A stretch of DNA of 64,000 bases from Distichodus sexfasciatus (taxonomy: Eukaryota; Chordata; Actinopteri; Characiformes; Distichodontidae), in the NCBI GenBank assembly GCA_032718565.1, contig JAVGVS010000450.1, forward strand, positions 150,819 through 214,818. The letters are read 5' to 3'. The notes below the pieces were generated by a model. The model was given only the letters and a program-made list of their open reading frames with translations. It was not told the DNA's origin and ran no database searches. This document shows, in pieces, positions 23,411 through 34,142 of this stretch. A program made the translations under genes and the position numbers. Numbering within the stretch: position 1 is the first letter of the stretch; each line of letters opens with the position of its first letter.

Positions 23411-25071
23411 CTGCCGGTAGGAGTGTAAATCACAAGTTCCATCACGGTACGATATGATATTGATTTGACGTCGGCTGATGTCACAATGTCTGCTACGATA
23501 CAATTTCCATTTGATTCAATTCAGGAGCCATATACTGATTGAGACTGATTATTTTTAAACTGCATAGTGTATTCATATTAAACTGTTGAAGATCTTACGC
23601 ACATTCCAGTACTGTTATTGTAGTTTTTCCCCACTTGACTGTTGCACACATTAATGAACCTCATGTAACTAAAAAAATGTAATTTTCAACTTCTCATCAC
23701 TGAGCTGACGTATCTTCATACTCCTACCTGCCGGCTTGGTTCCCACGGATGCGGAAGCTGAAGGGCGTTGCTGGGCGACGGAGGAGGAGGGCTGGCGCAC
23801 TGAGACAGATGCCATCCCTGAAAGGAAGTTGTTCCTTTATGTACAGATGGCAGGTGGAGGCCTGCAAGGCGACGTGGTTGTGCTCCACTGAGTAGAGCAG
23901 CACCGACTTAAGCAGCCACTCCTGGGCACGGACGCGACCCAAACTGTAGGAGATGTCCTGCATGAAAATTTCTGAGAAACAAGACATTGTTGAGAGGCTT
24001 GCTTCAAAAATATAAGGCAGAACTGACTCATTTGTACCTAAACAAAGTTACACTAGTGTGCTTTTTTGCTAAAGAACAACCCTGCATATATTTCGGAATG
24101 GTTCTACATACAAAATAAGTATTCATAAATATTAATAAAGACTTGACGCCTAATAATTCCTTAGCAGAAATTTATTAAGGCCTATAATTTATGTAAACTC
24201 AGAACATAAGTGTACAAGTCAAAATATTACAGGCAACAAGGGCACATATAAATTGATAATCCTGTAATTAAATAGCACTGCTGAGAGGCTGTTAGCTACT
24301 CACGTAATCTGTCAAACACCAACAAACACAAGCAAAACCAATAATTTCTTGCAGCTGTGTTTGCCATTTTTACAAATCCTATCTAAAGCACTACCATTAC
24401 CACTACTGGGTCCCTCAGTAAGACCAAGTGGCTCCAGGGAGCCCTGCAATTAGGAAAAGCCCCACAGGATAAGAGGAATGTGTTAAATATAAATTTTAAG
24501 TGCAAGGTCATGATGTTCATGTGTTGGATCTTGGTTTTATCATCAAATTGGGTGAAATGTTTTTGATGAGACTCGAACAAGCAACAGCACGGATACTAAT
24601 TTGAGTAAACACAAGCAAATATGTTTCAATTAAGAAAAGAACAGGACCATTTACAATGTGCCAAATTGTAATGATGATGATGATGATGCTGCTCTCCGAC
24701 ACGTTACCTCGGTGAAGGTCGACACACTCCTGGCGCGGTGTGATGAGACGCACGGTGTTGTAGAGCTGTGACGCGTCGTGGCTCCTCTCGTGTTTGGACG
24801 CCACTTTGTAAAGTCTCTTCATGAACCGCACGTACCGGGAGTCCGGTCGCGCCCGGAGCGCGTTCGCAGCCCACGGCTCGTGCTCGGACAACGCCCTCAG
24901 CAGCGGACTCAAAATGTTACCGTGATGAACAACCATATGGTCCGTCCCCAGCTCTGGCTCTGGCTCGTTTTCGTAAGCGCGGCACGACCCGGGCGTTAGG
25001 CCGCCGAGGATCAGGGCCATGTTAAAGTAGCAAAGTGCCCAAGTGAGCTGAGCCATGACGGGGAAATGCAT
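22705..25071 (-). CDS. gdf9: gdf9, growth/differentiation factor 9, complete
   Basis: Secreted TGF-beta-superfamily ligand made by oocytes that acts on follicle cells (established). Exons 24708-25071, 23728-23971 and 22705-23410 join in phase to 437 residues. Residues 1-30 are a signal peptide. The propeptide ends at RGRR (305-308), giving a 129-residue mature part. That part has six cysteines: DC, YC, GIC, SCVP, KC, TCR. The usual fourth cysteine is replaced by Ser in RPSCVP, as in GDF9/BMP15, so the dimer lacks the inter-chain disulphide. The C-terminus DGSIAYKEYEEMIATKCTCR is diagnostic. Start chosen at ATG 25069-25071; a Met at residue 6 is an alternative. Confidence 0.94.
23728..23971 (-). 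CDS. gdf9: gdf9 exon 2
   Basis: Acceptor TTTCTCAG, then IFMQDISYSLGRVRAQEW to RIRGNQAG, donor GTAGGAG at 23727-23721. Propeptide section. Confidence 0.88.
24378..24500 (+). mobile_element. SINE family A, diverged fragment in gdf9 intron 1
   Basis: CACTACCATTACCACTACTGGGTCCCTCAGTAAGACC and CAGGATAAGAGGAATGTGTTAAAT correspond to the body and tail of family A with internal deletions. Confidence 0.5.
24708..25071 (-). CDS. gdf9: gdf9 exon 1
   Basis: Signal peptide and start of the propeptide (MHFPVMAQLTWALC to ECVDLHR), ending one base into Glu122. Donor GTAACG at 24707-24702, followed by a short (ATG)n run in the intron at about 24671-24689. Confidence 0.9.
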
Positions 25072-25142
25072 CAAAACTTTAACGCCTTTCTTGAGCGACT
25101 CCTCCGCCTTGCACTTCCGGCCGCGGCTTCGTTAGTAACTAA

Positions 25143-25148
25143 CAGCTG
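25143..25148. promoter_or_regulatory. gdf9: E-box in the gdf9 proximal promoter
   Basis: CAGCTG lies 72 bp upstream of the gdf9 ATG. An E-box of this kind is known to matter for oocyte expression of mammalian Gdf9; equivalence here is inference from position only. Confidence 0.35.
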
Positions 25149-25554
25149 CGCGTAATCACCTCAAAACTTGGTGACGTTCTCCTCACGTTTCCTAACTCTC
25201 TACTCGGTTAAAAAACCTACATTTGGGCGAAATTACCACTTCTAAATTACATGTGCTCGCGTAGTCATATGGAAACCACACAATGCGATAATAAATCACA
25301 CGGAAATGGTTCTGTCCCCGCAAAAACTCCAATTTAAAAAACAAGCCAACTGTTCAACATGGTAGCACTTAAAAATAACTTTAAAAAACTACTTTTACAG
25401 TGTTCTATTTCACATCACAGCTCTACAACGGCACATTAGTGCCATTATAGATTAAAAAGAAAAGAAAACTTTGGGGGCTAAAATTCAGAGAAAGAAAATT
25501 CCGAGATAAAAAAAAGTCGGATATCCTGAGATTAACGTGGCAAAATTATGAGGA

Positions 25555-26125
25555 AAAAACAGGAAATTTGCTGTTTCTTCTCTCATATTTGTGACTTTAT
25601 GATCTCAGAGAATATCTGACTTTTCTCGTAAATTTGCACGTTGTTTCTCACACATTTGTGACTTTATGATCTCTGAGAATATCTGACTTTTTTCTTGCAA
25701 ATTTGAGACTTTGTGATTCAGAGAATATCTGACTTTTTTCTTGCAAATTTGAGACTTTACGATCTTACAGAATATCTGACTTTTTCTCTCAATTTTGTTT
25801 TTTTCTCATATATTCTTAACAATGATCTCAGAGGATATCTTACCTTTTCCTCTCAAATTCATGTATTTCTTTCTCGCAAATTTGAGACTTTATGATCTCA
25901 GAGAATATCTGACTTTTTCTCTTAAATTAGTTTTTTTTTCCTCACAAATTTGTGACTTTATGATATCTGAGAATATTTGACTTTTTCTTGCAAATTTGTG
26001 TTTTTTTCCGGCAAAGTTGAGCCTATGATCTCAGAGAATATCTGACATTTGTGAGAAAAAAAAATCGCAAATTTGCGACTTTATGATCTCGGAGAGTATC
26101 TGACTTTTTCTTGCAAGTTTGTTTT
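25555..26125 (+). repeat. minisatellite upstream of gdf9, unit about 55-60 bp
   Basis: About ten imperfect units built from GACTTTATGATCTCAGAGAA, TATCTGACTTTTT and CTTGCAAATTTG. Starts about 480 bp 5' of the gdf9 start codon. Short open frames inside it are by-products of the repeat. Confidence 0.9.
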
Positions 26126-27222
26126 TCCTCAAACTATTTCAATTCCCAGCAACCGTTACTATAATCAGAGTAGATTGCGAAATATTTGGAGTCCAAAAAT
26201 ACTAGTGAAGGCTTTCACAAGGAAATGTGGCTGTACGGAGGCCTAAGGGGCCGAGCTGGACCCAGCCATCACATCTGTGAAATTAGAACCACATCACTGA
26301 CTGCCTGGCCCTAAAAGCCAAACTGCATTTAATATACAGCCTTGTTAAGATTTTTTAATTATTAACAATAAAACTCAAGTATTGTAGCTGTAAGGTTTTA
26401 ACACTTACACTGTTATTCACATGGGAATCATTCTGTTCTATTGTACTATGACAGAGCAGTAGTGCAATTACTGTGTATAGTTGCATATGCATAAAAGATT
26501 CAATAATATACTATTTAACCCTATGTTTTACTCATTACTAAAAATCAAACACGAACAAAAGGCATTATTTAAAAATCATACATTTGTCCTTAATATGCTT
26601 TGTATATAAAATACAGTTCAAGAACAGCATTCCAACAGCCCACACAGGTCAGACAGAGAATTTATTCTCATAGAGTAGGTCAGTGTATTTCAGAACACAA
26701 GCCACACACACAAAATCAGATGAGTCAGTAGACAGCAAATCGCAATTCAGGAACAATTGAATGTTTCATCTGAATGTGTGCCATAGCCCCCTCTTCAACC
26801 GTGACACACTTTTATAAAATTCACTGTCAACTTCAGCTGCATGAATGAACATTCTATATTCAACACAAAGTGTGCAAAGCTGAAATTCACTCTCGCCTAC
26901 AAGAATAAACAGTCTAATAAGTTACAATATCTAGTATGTTCTCTCTCAAATTAAAGCTCAAAAATCATTTGTCAATGCCAAAACAAAGTTTTGAAATGAA
27001 CTCCTTCTCAGCCAGCCTAATGAGAAATGCATAAATTAGTTAACATCTTACATACAAGTCTAAACACATTTCCTAACGTTAATTACTATCAATTACATTA
27101 ATTTGTACACCATCTGTAGTTATAGTTAAATGTCTGTGTAAGTGCATCTACTTTTAACAGTTCACAGTTTATATGTTCAGTGCATCTACTTTATTCAGTT
27201 CATAGTTCACGAACACTCTCAC
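26126..27222. other. sowaha 3' flank / gdf9 upstream region
   Basis: AT-rich with no gene. Minus-strand AATAAA signals (TTTATT on plus) occur at 27190-27195 and 26661-26666; the latter would give sowaha a 3' UTR of about 560 bases. Confidence 0.4.
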
Positions 27223-28707
27223 TTAAATGCCTTTTCTGTTTTCATCCAGGCCATCGTTGACCGAATGGAGGCTCAGTCGACGTTTGGATTTCTTCCGCTG
27301 TGCCACATTGGGCTGAAACAGTTTACTGAATGTGTTGAACCCTTTATTTAGGTCAGAGAAGTGCTGGTTAGAGTCGGAGCGCTTGTACCCGGCGACCTGA
27401 CGGAAAACCTGCGGGTCTCCCAGCTTCCGTCTCACCTCAGGTGCCACGTGTTGGGGTAAGTAGTGGTAGGCCTTTTTGCCACTATTGTCACGCATGTTGC
27501 AGTCGGCACCGTAGTTGTATACTAGCACGCTTAGGATTACTTCACGGCCGTGAATGGCGGCGATGTGCAGCGGTGTGTAACCGTCATAGCTCTTGACATT
27601 AACATCAAGGCCTGCACCAGCCTGCCTGGAAAAATCCAAAAGTTTGCACAACATTTTTCGGTTTCCTTTTTTGGCCGCCCAGTGAAGGGCCGTGAACCCC
27701 GAGATGAAGCTTTTCTTCTCGGCCAACTGAAAGTCCTGCAGAAGGAGACTGTAAACTTGACCCCAGCGACCCATTGCTGAATTCACGTGCCAGTCATGCT
27801 CCCTCGGTTCCAACGGCACCACGCTGGCCACATCTAAACCCTGTTTGACAACTCGGGCGTCTTGTGCCGAAGAGGGAAAACAACATGCCAACGACAGTCT
27901 TCTCCTGCCTCTTGGGGATCCCTGTAGCTCCTGTTTACCGCCTGTGTAACTAAGACACGACAATGCACTTCTCACCGTCGCAGATCTTTCCACAAATACC
28001 TCTTGGGGCAGAATCTTCATGGATGGAAGCAGTTGCTGAGATTCAGACTTTGCCAGGGAAGCGGGGTTGGGTTTCCCTCTCTTGTTTTGCGGTTTTTCAG
28101 ATTGGGAGTTTACTGGGGAGGGGGATTTTATAGCCACAACTGCAAAAGCAGCCCCCGTTTGACCTATTCTCGCAATATTAGTTACGCTCAGCACTCCAGC
28201 ATTCAGACAAGTCTCTTCTGTTTGGGGTTTAGAAGTACCAGGAGTCACACCATCACCATCCTGTGACCTGTTTATACTCGGTTTTGGAGATGAATTTTCA
28301 CATCCAGCATTAAAGCAGCCAGTAACTGGGTTTGTGCAAAAACAGGAGTTGTTATTTAGAACGTCTGCATTAGCTGCAGTTTCAGTTTTAGACTCACGTT
28401 TGGAAAATGTGGGAATGCTGTGAATCCGGAGCCTCGAAGTGTCTCCCGGTTCGGTTTTCGCCGCTTTTCCATCACATCTGATACCGTCCTGGAATTTCTT
28501 CCTAACAACCACGTACTTGACGTCGTCGATCTGCTTGACGACGGCGACGTTGTTGACGTAACTCTTGAATGCGTCCCGGTTTCTCCTCTTCTCCGCCGGA
28601 TCGCTGCAGTTGATAAACTCCTTAAACTCGTTCAGCAGCTCGGAATTCCGCACTTTGCCGCCGCGCTTCAGTAGAAACTCCAGCAGCTGCGCCTGCGTCG
28701 GTCTCAT
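27223..28707 (-). CDS. sowaha: sowaha, sosondowah ankyrin-repeat protein, intronless
   Basis: A 494-residue single-exon frame. Residues 1-72 form the N-terminal SOWAH domain (LLEFLLKRGGKVRNSELL, then FKSYVNNVAVVKQIDDVKY). A long low-complexity linker with basic Ser/Pro stretches follows. The family motif PLEPREHDWHV is at about 298-308. Two ankyrin repeats are at about 337-410 (FTALHWAAKKGNRKMLCKLL and DGYTPLHIAAIHGREVIL). A basic tail RKKSKRR precedes the C-terminus. Molecular function is poorly known in this family; ankyrin repeats suggest a protein-binding role. SOWAHA is also intronless in mammals and lies near GDF9, as here. Start ATG at 28707-28705. Confidence 0.9.
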   Translation of the reverse strand: MRPTQAQLLEFLLKRGGKVRNSELLNEFKEFINCSDPAEKRRNRDAFKSYVNNVAVVKQIDDVKYVVVRKKFQDGIRCDGKAAKTEPGDTSRLRIHSIPTFSKRESKTETAANADVLNNNSCFCTNPVTGCFNAGCENSSPKPSINRSQDGDGVTPGTSKPQTEETCLNAGVLSVTNIARIGQTGAAFAVVAIKSPSPVNSQSEKPQNKRGKPNPASLAKSESQQLLPSMKILPQEVFVERSATVRSALSCLSYTGGKQELQGSPRGRRRLSLACCFPSSAQDARVVKQGLDVASVVPLEPREHDWHVNSAMGRWGQVYSLLLQDFQLAEKKSFISGFTALHWAAKKGNRKMLCKLLDFSRQAGAGLDVNVKSYDGYTPLHIAAIHGREVILSVLVYNYGADCNMRDNSGKKAYHYLPQHVAPEVRRKLGDPQVFRQVAGYKRSDSNQHFSDLNKGFNTFSKLFQPNVAQRKKSKRRLSLHSVNDGLDENRKGI

Positions 28708-28890
28708 GGTGTTTTTGGTTTTAATTTTTTGGGCTCTCCGTTATGTGGGATGCGCCTCAGCAACCTGCTGCTTCCGGTTCTCCCCAAATCCAGTTTCCTG
28801 AAAAACTCCGTTTCCCCCTCGCCTCGTGAGCGCGCACGGGCTGAAGTTCAGGGCGCGTGCGCGTGACCGTCGGTCCCCCGTTAACGGTCG
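28708..28890 (-). promoter_or_regulatory. sowaha: CpG-rich sowaha promoter region
   Basis: The 180 bases upstream of the sowaha ATG are much richer in CG dinucleotides (for example GGGCGCGTGCGCGTGACCG) than the flanks. No TATA box was recognised, so a CpG-type promoter is inferred. Confidence 0.4.
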
Positions 28891-28909
28891 GCTAGTTTCA
28901 ACTTAATAA

Positions 28910-28924
28910 ATAAATAAATAAGAA

Positions 28925-28964
<40 letters not shown>

Positions 28965-29025
28965 TAATTATTATTATTATTATTAGTAGTAGTATTATTA
29001 GTAGTAGTAGTAGTAGTAGCAGCAG
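28910..29025 (+). repeat. (ATT)n / (AGT)n microsatellite
   Basis: Starts with AAATAAATAAATAAG, then about 25 ATT triplets that drift into AGT and AGC triplets. A second short (ATT)n is at about 29376-29400. Confidence 0.95.
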
Positions 29026-31109
29026 CAAAATAATAATTTAATTGTTCATAGTATTGGACCATTTAAAAGGGATAATACACAACTTAATCCCAATAAAATC
29101 CAAATCCCATTAAGATAAGAGTTTCTTCCTTATACTAAATTCACGAAGATTCTGACATTCGCCAGTGTTTTCATTGTTTATATTTGTTTTTAGGTATAAA
29201 CCTTAGCTAAATGTAATTTGTTCTGTTATAAAGTTGTATATTATTATCATTTTTAAAAGTCTTAAAGTTCTTAATAATTAAAGAAAACCTAATATTTTTT
29301 TATTAAGAATGTTATTAATAATTAAATAATGATTTTGCTGCTGCTGCCGCTACTACTACTACCAACAACTATAACTATTATTATTATTATTATTATTATT
29401 GACAAACTGCATATCCCATGCGTTACTGAATCCAATCAAATAAACACAAAACTGCTTTGTTTTTCCTGGATACTCTGATAGGAAAGGACAACATCTCTGT
29501 GCGCACTTTAATTGATCAGCATCTCTTGTTTTTATATCTGTTGATTACTGTTAGGAACTTGTTTTTTCTAGCGGACTGCACGGCAATCATGTAGGTCGAT
29601 GCTAATGTAAGCATCAGCCAAGTGCTGTAAATGTAAATAAATTGTATAAAGAGCATCTTTACTGCTGAGCCACAAGCTACATGACTGACAAAACAAGTAA
29701 AAAGAAATTTATCAAAACTAAAGGTCTTTGTGTCTTTTTCAAATTAAATGAATCGCTTTAATGGATTTAAGTGGGATGAACTCATTCTAAGGCAATGATC
29801 TAGACAATATGTTAGGTTATGCTCTTTAGTATTCATATATTTGATTATTCTGAATTATGAATGTGTAGTGCATTCATTTCAGTCAGCAATGTTAAATAAA
29901 AATAAGGCTAAATGAGCGCTTCTCATGAGATTCTGGAGTCTTATTAATGTCTTATTAATTACTTCTATCAAAACTTTTTTGTTTAATTAAAAATGTGTAT
30001 TTTTCCTCATGTGAATGCAACATACTCCTTTAGAACACAAATGGCTTCGAATTTTAATGATAAATAAATACATATAATACAGTAAATATTATATAGAAAG
30101 GAAGAAAAATTCTACACAGAAAGTTAAAAATATAACGTTGCTGATAAGCTGCAGTTTATTGTAAGAACGTGTTGTGCAACAACTGTAAAATGCGGCAGCT
30201 CGTCATTATATACATCACATTCATTCACAGCAAATCAGACTTCAGCATGAGAAAACATGGCAAGAAGAGCAATAAATACGGGCAGGAGGAAAAAACGAAA
30301 AGCTGAGTGCAGTGAGACCACCGCTGACCAATAATGCAGTGATTTTACAGCAGGTATGAATCCCAGCCAACCTGCTCTTCTGTGGCTTTTAAAATCCTTC
30401 AAAAAAAAAAAAAAAAGCTCACATACATAAAAAGGTGCAGTAACGTGACAATCCTGTTTCAAAAATCCCACTTTCTTCCTTCTTTAAAACAGGAGAAGTG
30501 GAGAAAATGCTCTTCACACGTAGATTAGAGAACAGCATGGAACATCATGGAATAAATCTACAATCAATTCCCAGTCTGTTACATCAGAAACATCAGAGTC
30601 TGGTTACAATACAAAAGTATTGTAAAGAGGCAGAATCCATCAAAAATATATATATAAAAGCAAACAAAACTCAGTTACGAAACATAGACAATAGTCATGA
30701 GTGATGGCTCATATCTGATTTCAAAGAATTCATATCTTGCTCTTTTTGGTCAAGTTTTAACATGAACTGCACACGTTCTCAGTGCACTAATTGTTTTGGC
30801 CAGTGGACTATAATAAAAAGTTGAGAGAAGAATGAGTTACTGCACTCCATTGTGTAATTACATTTAGGCAACAAATTGCATTCTGTTAGTCAGTATGGGT
30901 CATTTTAAAGCTTATCGAATAGTGAGAGCATTTCTTTTTTGCCAGGCGCTTAATTTGTTAATATATGCAACACTTGGACGTCAATACAAGCAGTTTGACT
31001 GAATATGTTTACACTAATATTGCATTAAAAAAAAAAAAAAAAAAGGAAAAAACTGCACTGAATGTGTTAGTCTCCACTCTCCCAGCCTGTTACCTATGTT
31101 TTACATACA

Positions 31110-32030
31110 TATAGGGGTGGGAGTTGATAAGATTTTATCAATGTCAGTGCTGTTGTCGATTCTGCCTATCAATTCAATTCCTTATCAATTCGCTTATCGA
31201 TTCCTTAGTAGTTTTTGAGTGCGGAAAAAGTAGTTCTACACAGTCTTCTGCCCCAAAAGCAACCATTTTGTTTTTCCCTGAATGATGTCTGCACAAGACT
31301 GTCAACAGATTCATATTCATAGTTGTTATTGTGCAGAGACATTCTATGGGTTAGTTTATGAAGAACAATAAGCTTAGTGCAGGTGGAAACACGTCTTTAT
31401 CCATTTGGAATCCATCTGGATATAAAATTATGTGATAACAAATAATGCATTTTTCTCTCTAACATTAGCATGGGAAAATATTTTCTGATTAATGGAAAAT
31501 TAAGAATTTTTGGCCTATAACTGGGGCCTGGGAGAGAAGTACATTTTTGTCTTGAGGGCGTTCCATATGAGAGCCGCGCCACAACAGCGCTATGGACGCT
31601 CGTCGGGAATAAATAAATATCAAGTAAACGTCTGTACTGTGAGTAGAACGCTGGTTGTAGTTGTTATTTATCAGCTAAAATATAAGTTTTGTCAGTAATA
31701 AATAGGAAGATTTAACTGAACTGGAAGGTTTTAGTGAATGTTGGACTTCCCTGTGAGAGTCGTGAGCGCTAACAAACGCAGCGTGTGTGTTAACATCGTG
31801 AAAAATATCATTTCTGCGTCATGATTCCTCGTGGTTGAAGGTCAAGTCGCAGAGAGTGTGACGTAATGTAACCGCGACGCAAAATCGAGGGAAAAGCGGG
31901 AAACGTGGTGCTGGGAAATGAGAGAATCGTTAAGAAGAATCGATAACGTTGGAGGTGAACAATTCTGATGGAACTGATCAATTGGTACCAGTTTTGAGTC
32001 GGAACTGGTTTTCGATTCCCACCCCTACTT
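31110..32030 (-). mobile_element. about 0.9-kb hAT-like element, inverted relative to 6716
   Basis: Begins TAGGGGTGGGAGTTGATAAG and ends CGATTCCCACCCCTA. It shares the interior of the 6716-7629 element in reverse complement (CTTGAGGGCGTTCCATATGAG, GGAAAAGCGGGAAACGTGG). Confidence 0.7.
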
Positions 32031-33820
32031 ACACGGTGAAGACTATTAAAAAAATAAGAGAACAGTGCTGGACAAATTAGCATGTCGAACATGTTGCACA
32101 TTCATCACCTCACACTTCATACAACAACAAAAGAAAATACATAATTAAGTGACAAATTAAGAATTTCCTTAACAGTCAGCTTTTCTATTAAACATTTTAG
32201 TGTGATTACTGAGACACAACTGTGAAACCTTAAAAAGAAGTTGAGGCATGGAATGACCAGATAATAATAATCAATTACAGATAAAAAGAAACTCTTGTGA
32301 TTAAACTTTTCAGATTATTCTCAAAGATCAGTGATTTCTTTGGAATGTTGTGTGTCATAATCATAGTCCAGTTACCAAAACAACACCACCACATTGAGTT
32401 CATTTCTATGAAATGGAAGAAGAAAGAGGAAAAGAGCACCAAACCTTCAGAAATCTCCAGCCGTGTTGATGAACACTGAGGATGGGAAACGTAATGCATG
32501 TAGGTTTTAATGGAGGAATTTCATCCTCAAGAGAAAGTGTTTTAGTGATTTCTGACTGGCCTTGAATTAGAACAATCTGTGTCTCATTTGGTTATTTGCT
32601 TTTTTAAATTAAAACCAAAAACACATTTTCCCCAATATTTGTTGCCAAAACCAAAATGAAAAACTTACTTTCTGATTTAATTAAGTAAAAAAAAAAAGGA
32701 AAATACTCAATCCATTTGGTGTTTCCTTTTAAACCGCAAACAAGTGGATGAAATGCAATGAAAAATATGAGTATTTTTCATTTTTTAAATTTGCCTGCAA
32801 AATGAGAAATTAGAAAACGATTAGTTTTCTTCAGTTTAATTTTGGAAACAAATATTGTTAAATAAACATCTTTTGGGTTTTAGTTTGAAAAATACAAGGA
32901 ACGAATGAAACACAGGTGCCACTTCCGGTCTGTACTGGGCAAAGAATCGACATCAGCACATATTTGGAATAAACGATAAAAACTGTAACCTTTCTACCTT
33001 CTTTTGTTCTACGACTTACATGATAAAGTATAAATAAAGCATATTATAAATATTCTTTGAACGAATAAATCCTAAAATGCAGTGACACTCTCAGAGTTGG
33101 TTTTTATCGCATAAGAAAAACTTCAGTACATTTCCTTGTTAACACAAAGCACGTCCAAAAACTCTTTGGGACGATTTTGTAGATTGTCAGTTATAAAATG
33201 CGTCGCTCATCTGCGCTCGTCCCGTGTCTTTCAGCTCAAACGGGTTGACGATGAAACACAGATGAATGCGTGATCACTGAGGAGAAAAATAAAACTCGAG
33301 CAGTAACGTCCAACTCCACATGCGAGCGTCGGCAGGTGATGAGATCGGCCCGAAAATAAATGCTTTGGCTTCCTCTAGAGTTTGCGAACAAGAAGTCAGG
33401 AGAGTCACTTTCGATTGCAGATGGTAATGGCCTCAAAAATATGTTTGAGACAAGTTTAAATCTCTGTACCTTCCGAATTCACTTTAGGTCGGAATATCCC
33501 GACTCTGCTATCATCTCAACTTGGTGAAGTGGGATTTTACTGCAGCGACAGCAAGCGAAACGAGATAACAGAGTAGATTGGACGTAAAGAACACACTTCG
33601 GGGGTCACTTAAATATAAATAAAGTGCATAATATAAAATGTATATATATCTCATAATGTCATATACGGTACTGTCACAAAGCCACCCTTATTTCTTACAG
33701 AAAAACACAAAGCCTAAGCAAATGATGAATAAACGAGGGTTTGGCAATTCTGCACAGTACTGTATAAATCTTACCTTAAATATGTAATAATGTAAGAATT
33801 AAATACTATATATTATGCAC

Positions 33821-33836
33821 TTTATTGTGTTTTATT
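33821..33836 (-). terminator. atp7a: possible atp7a polyadenylation signals
   Basis: Two minus-strand AATAAA at 33826-33821 and 33836-33831, 33-48 bases after the stop. This is very close for vertebrate 3' UTRs; more distal TTTATT sites may be used instead. Confidence 0.3.
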
Positions 33837-33868
33837 AGGCACTGAGGTGTGATGATGAAGCCCAGTCT

Positions 33869-34142
33869 TCACACCATCTCCTCGTCGCAGTGCGCTCCGG
33901 ACACGAGCAGCGAGTGTTTGTCGGGCTCGCTGAGCGTCAAGCTGTTGAGGGAGTGCTTGTCGGAGCGCAGGGAGCTGATGGAGGCTCGGCTGTAGTTGAG
34001 CAGGCGGTCCAGCAGGCTGAGTTTCGGGGAGGGCCGGCGCAGCTCCCCCATGCCCACGTGGACGCTGACGTCCGAGAGGCTGCCCTGTTTCCGCTGCCCC
34101 GCCAGCTGCCGCTCCAGCTTCTCCGCACTGGGCTTAGTGTAA
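33869..34142 (-). CDS. atp7a: atp7a exon 23, C-terminal tail
   Basis: Acceptor CTCCCGCAG gives CYTKPSAEKLERQLAGQRKQ, SDVSVHVG, RLLNYSRASISSLRSD and EPDKHSLLVSG, with the stop at 33871-33869. The open frame upstream of 34142 is intron and contains a SINE. LL is the endocytic signal. Confidence 0.9.

Larger units (their letters stand above)
28891..33820. other. region between sowaha and atp7a
   Basis: About 4.9 kb without a supported gene. It contains the (ATT)n tract, a TIR element at 31110, poly-A runs and AT-rich sequence. The atp7a 3' UTR must occupy the right end. Confidence 0.55.
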
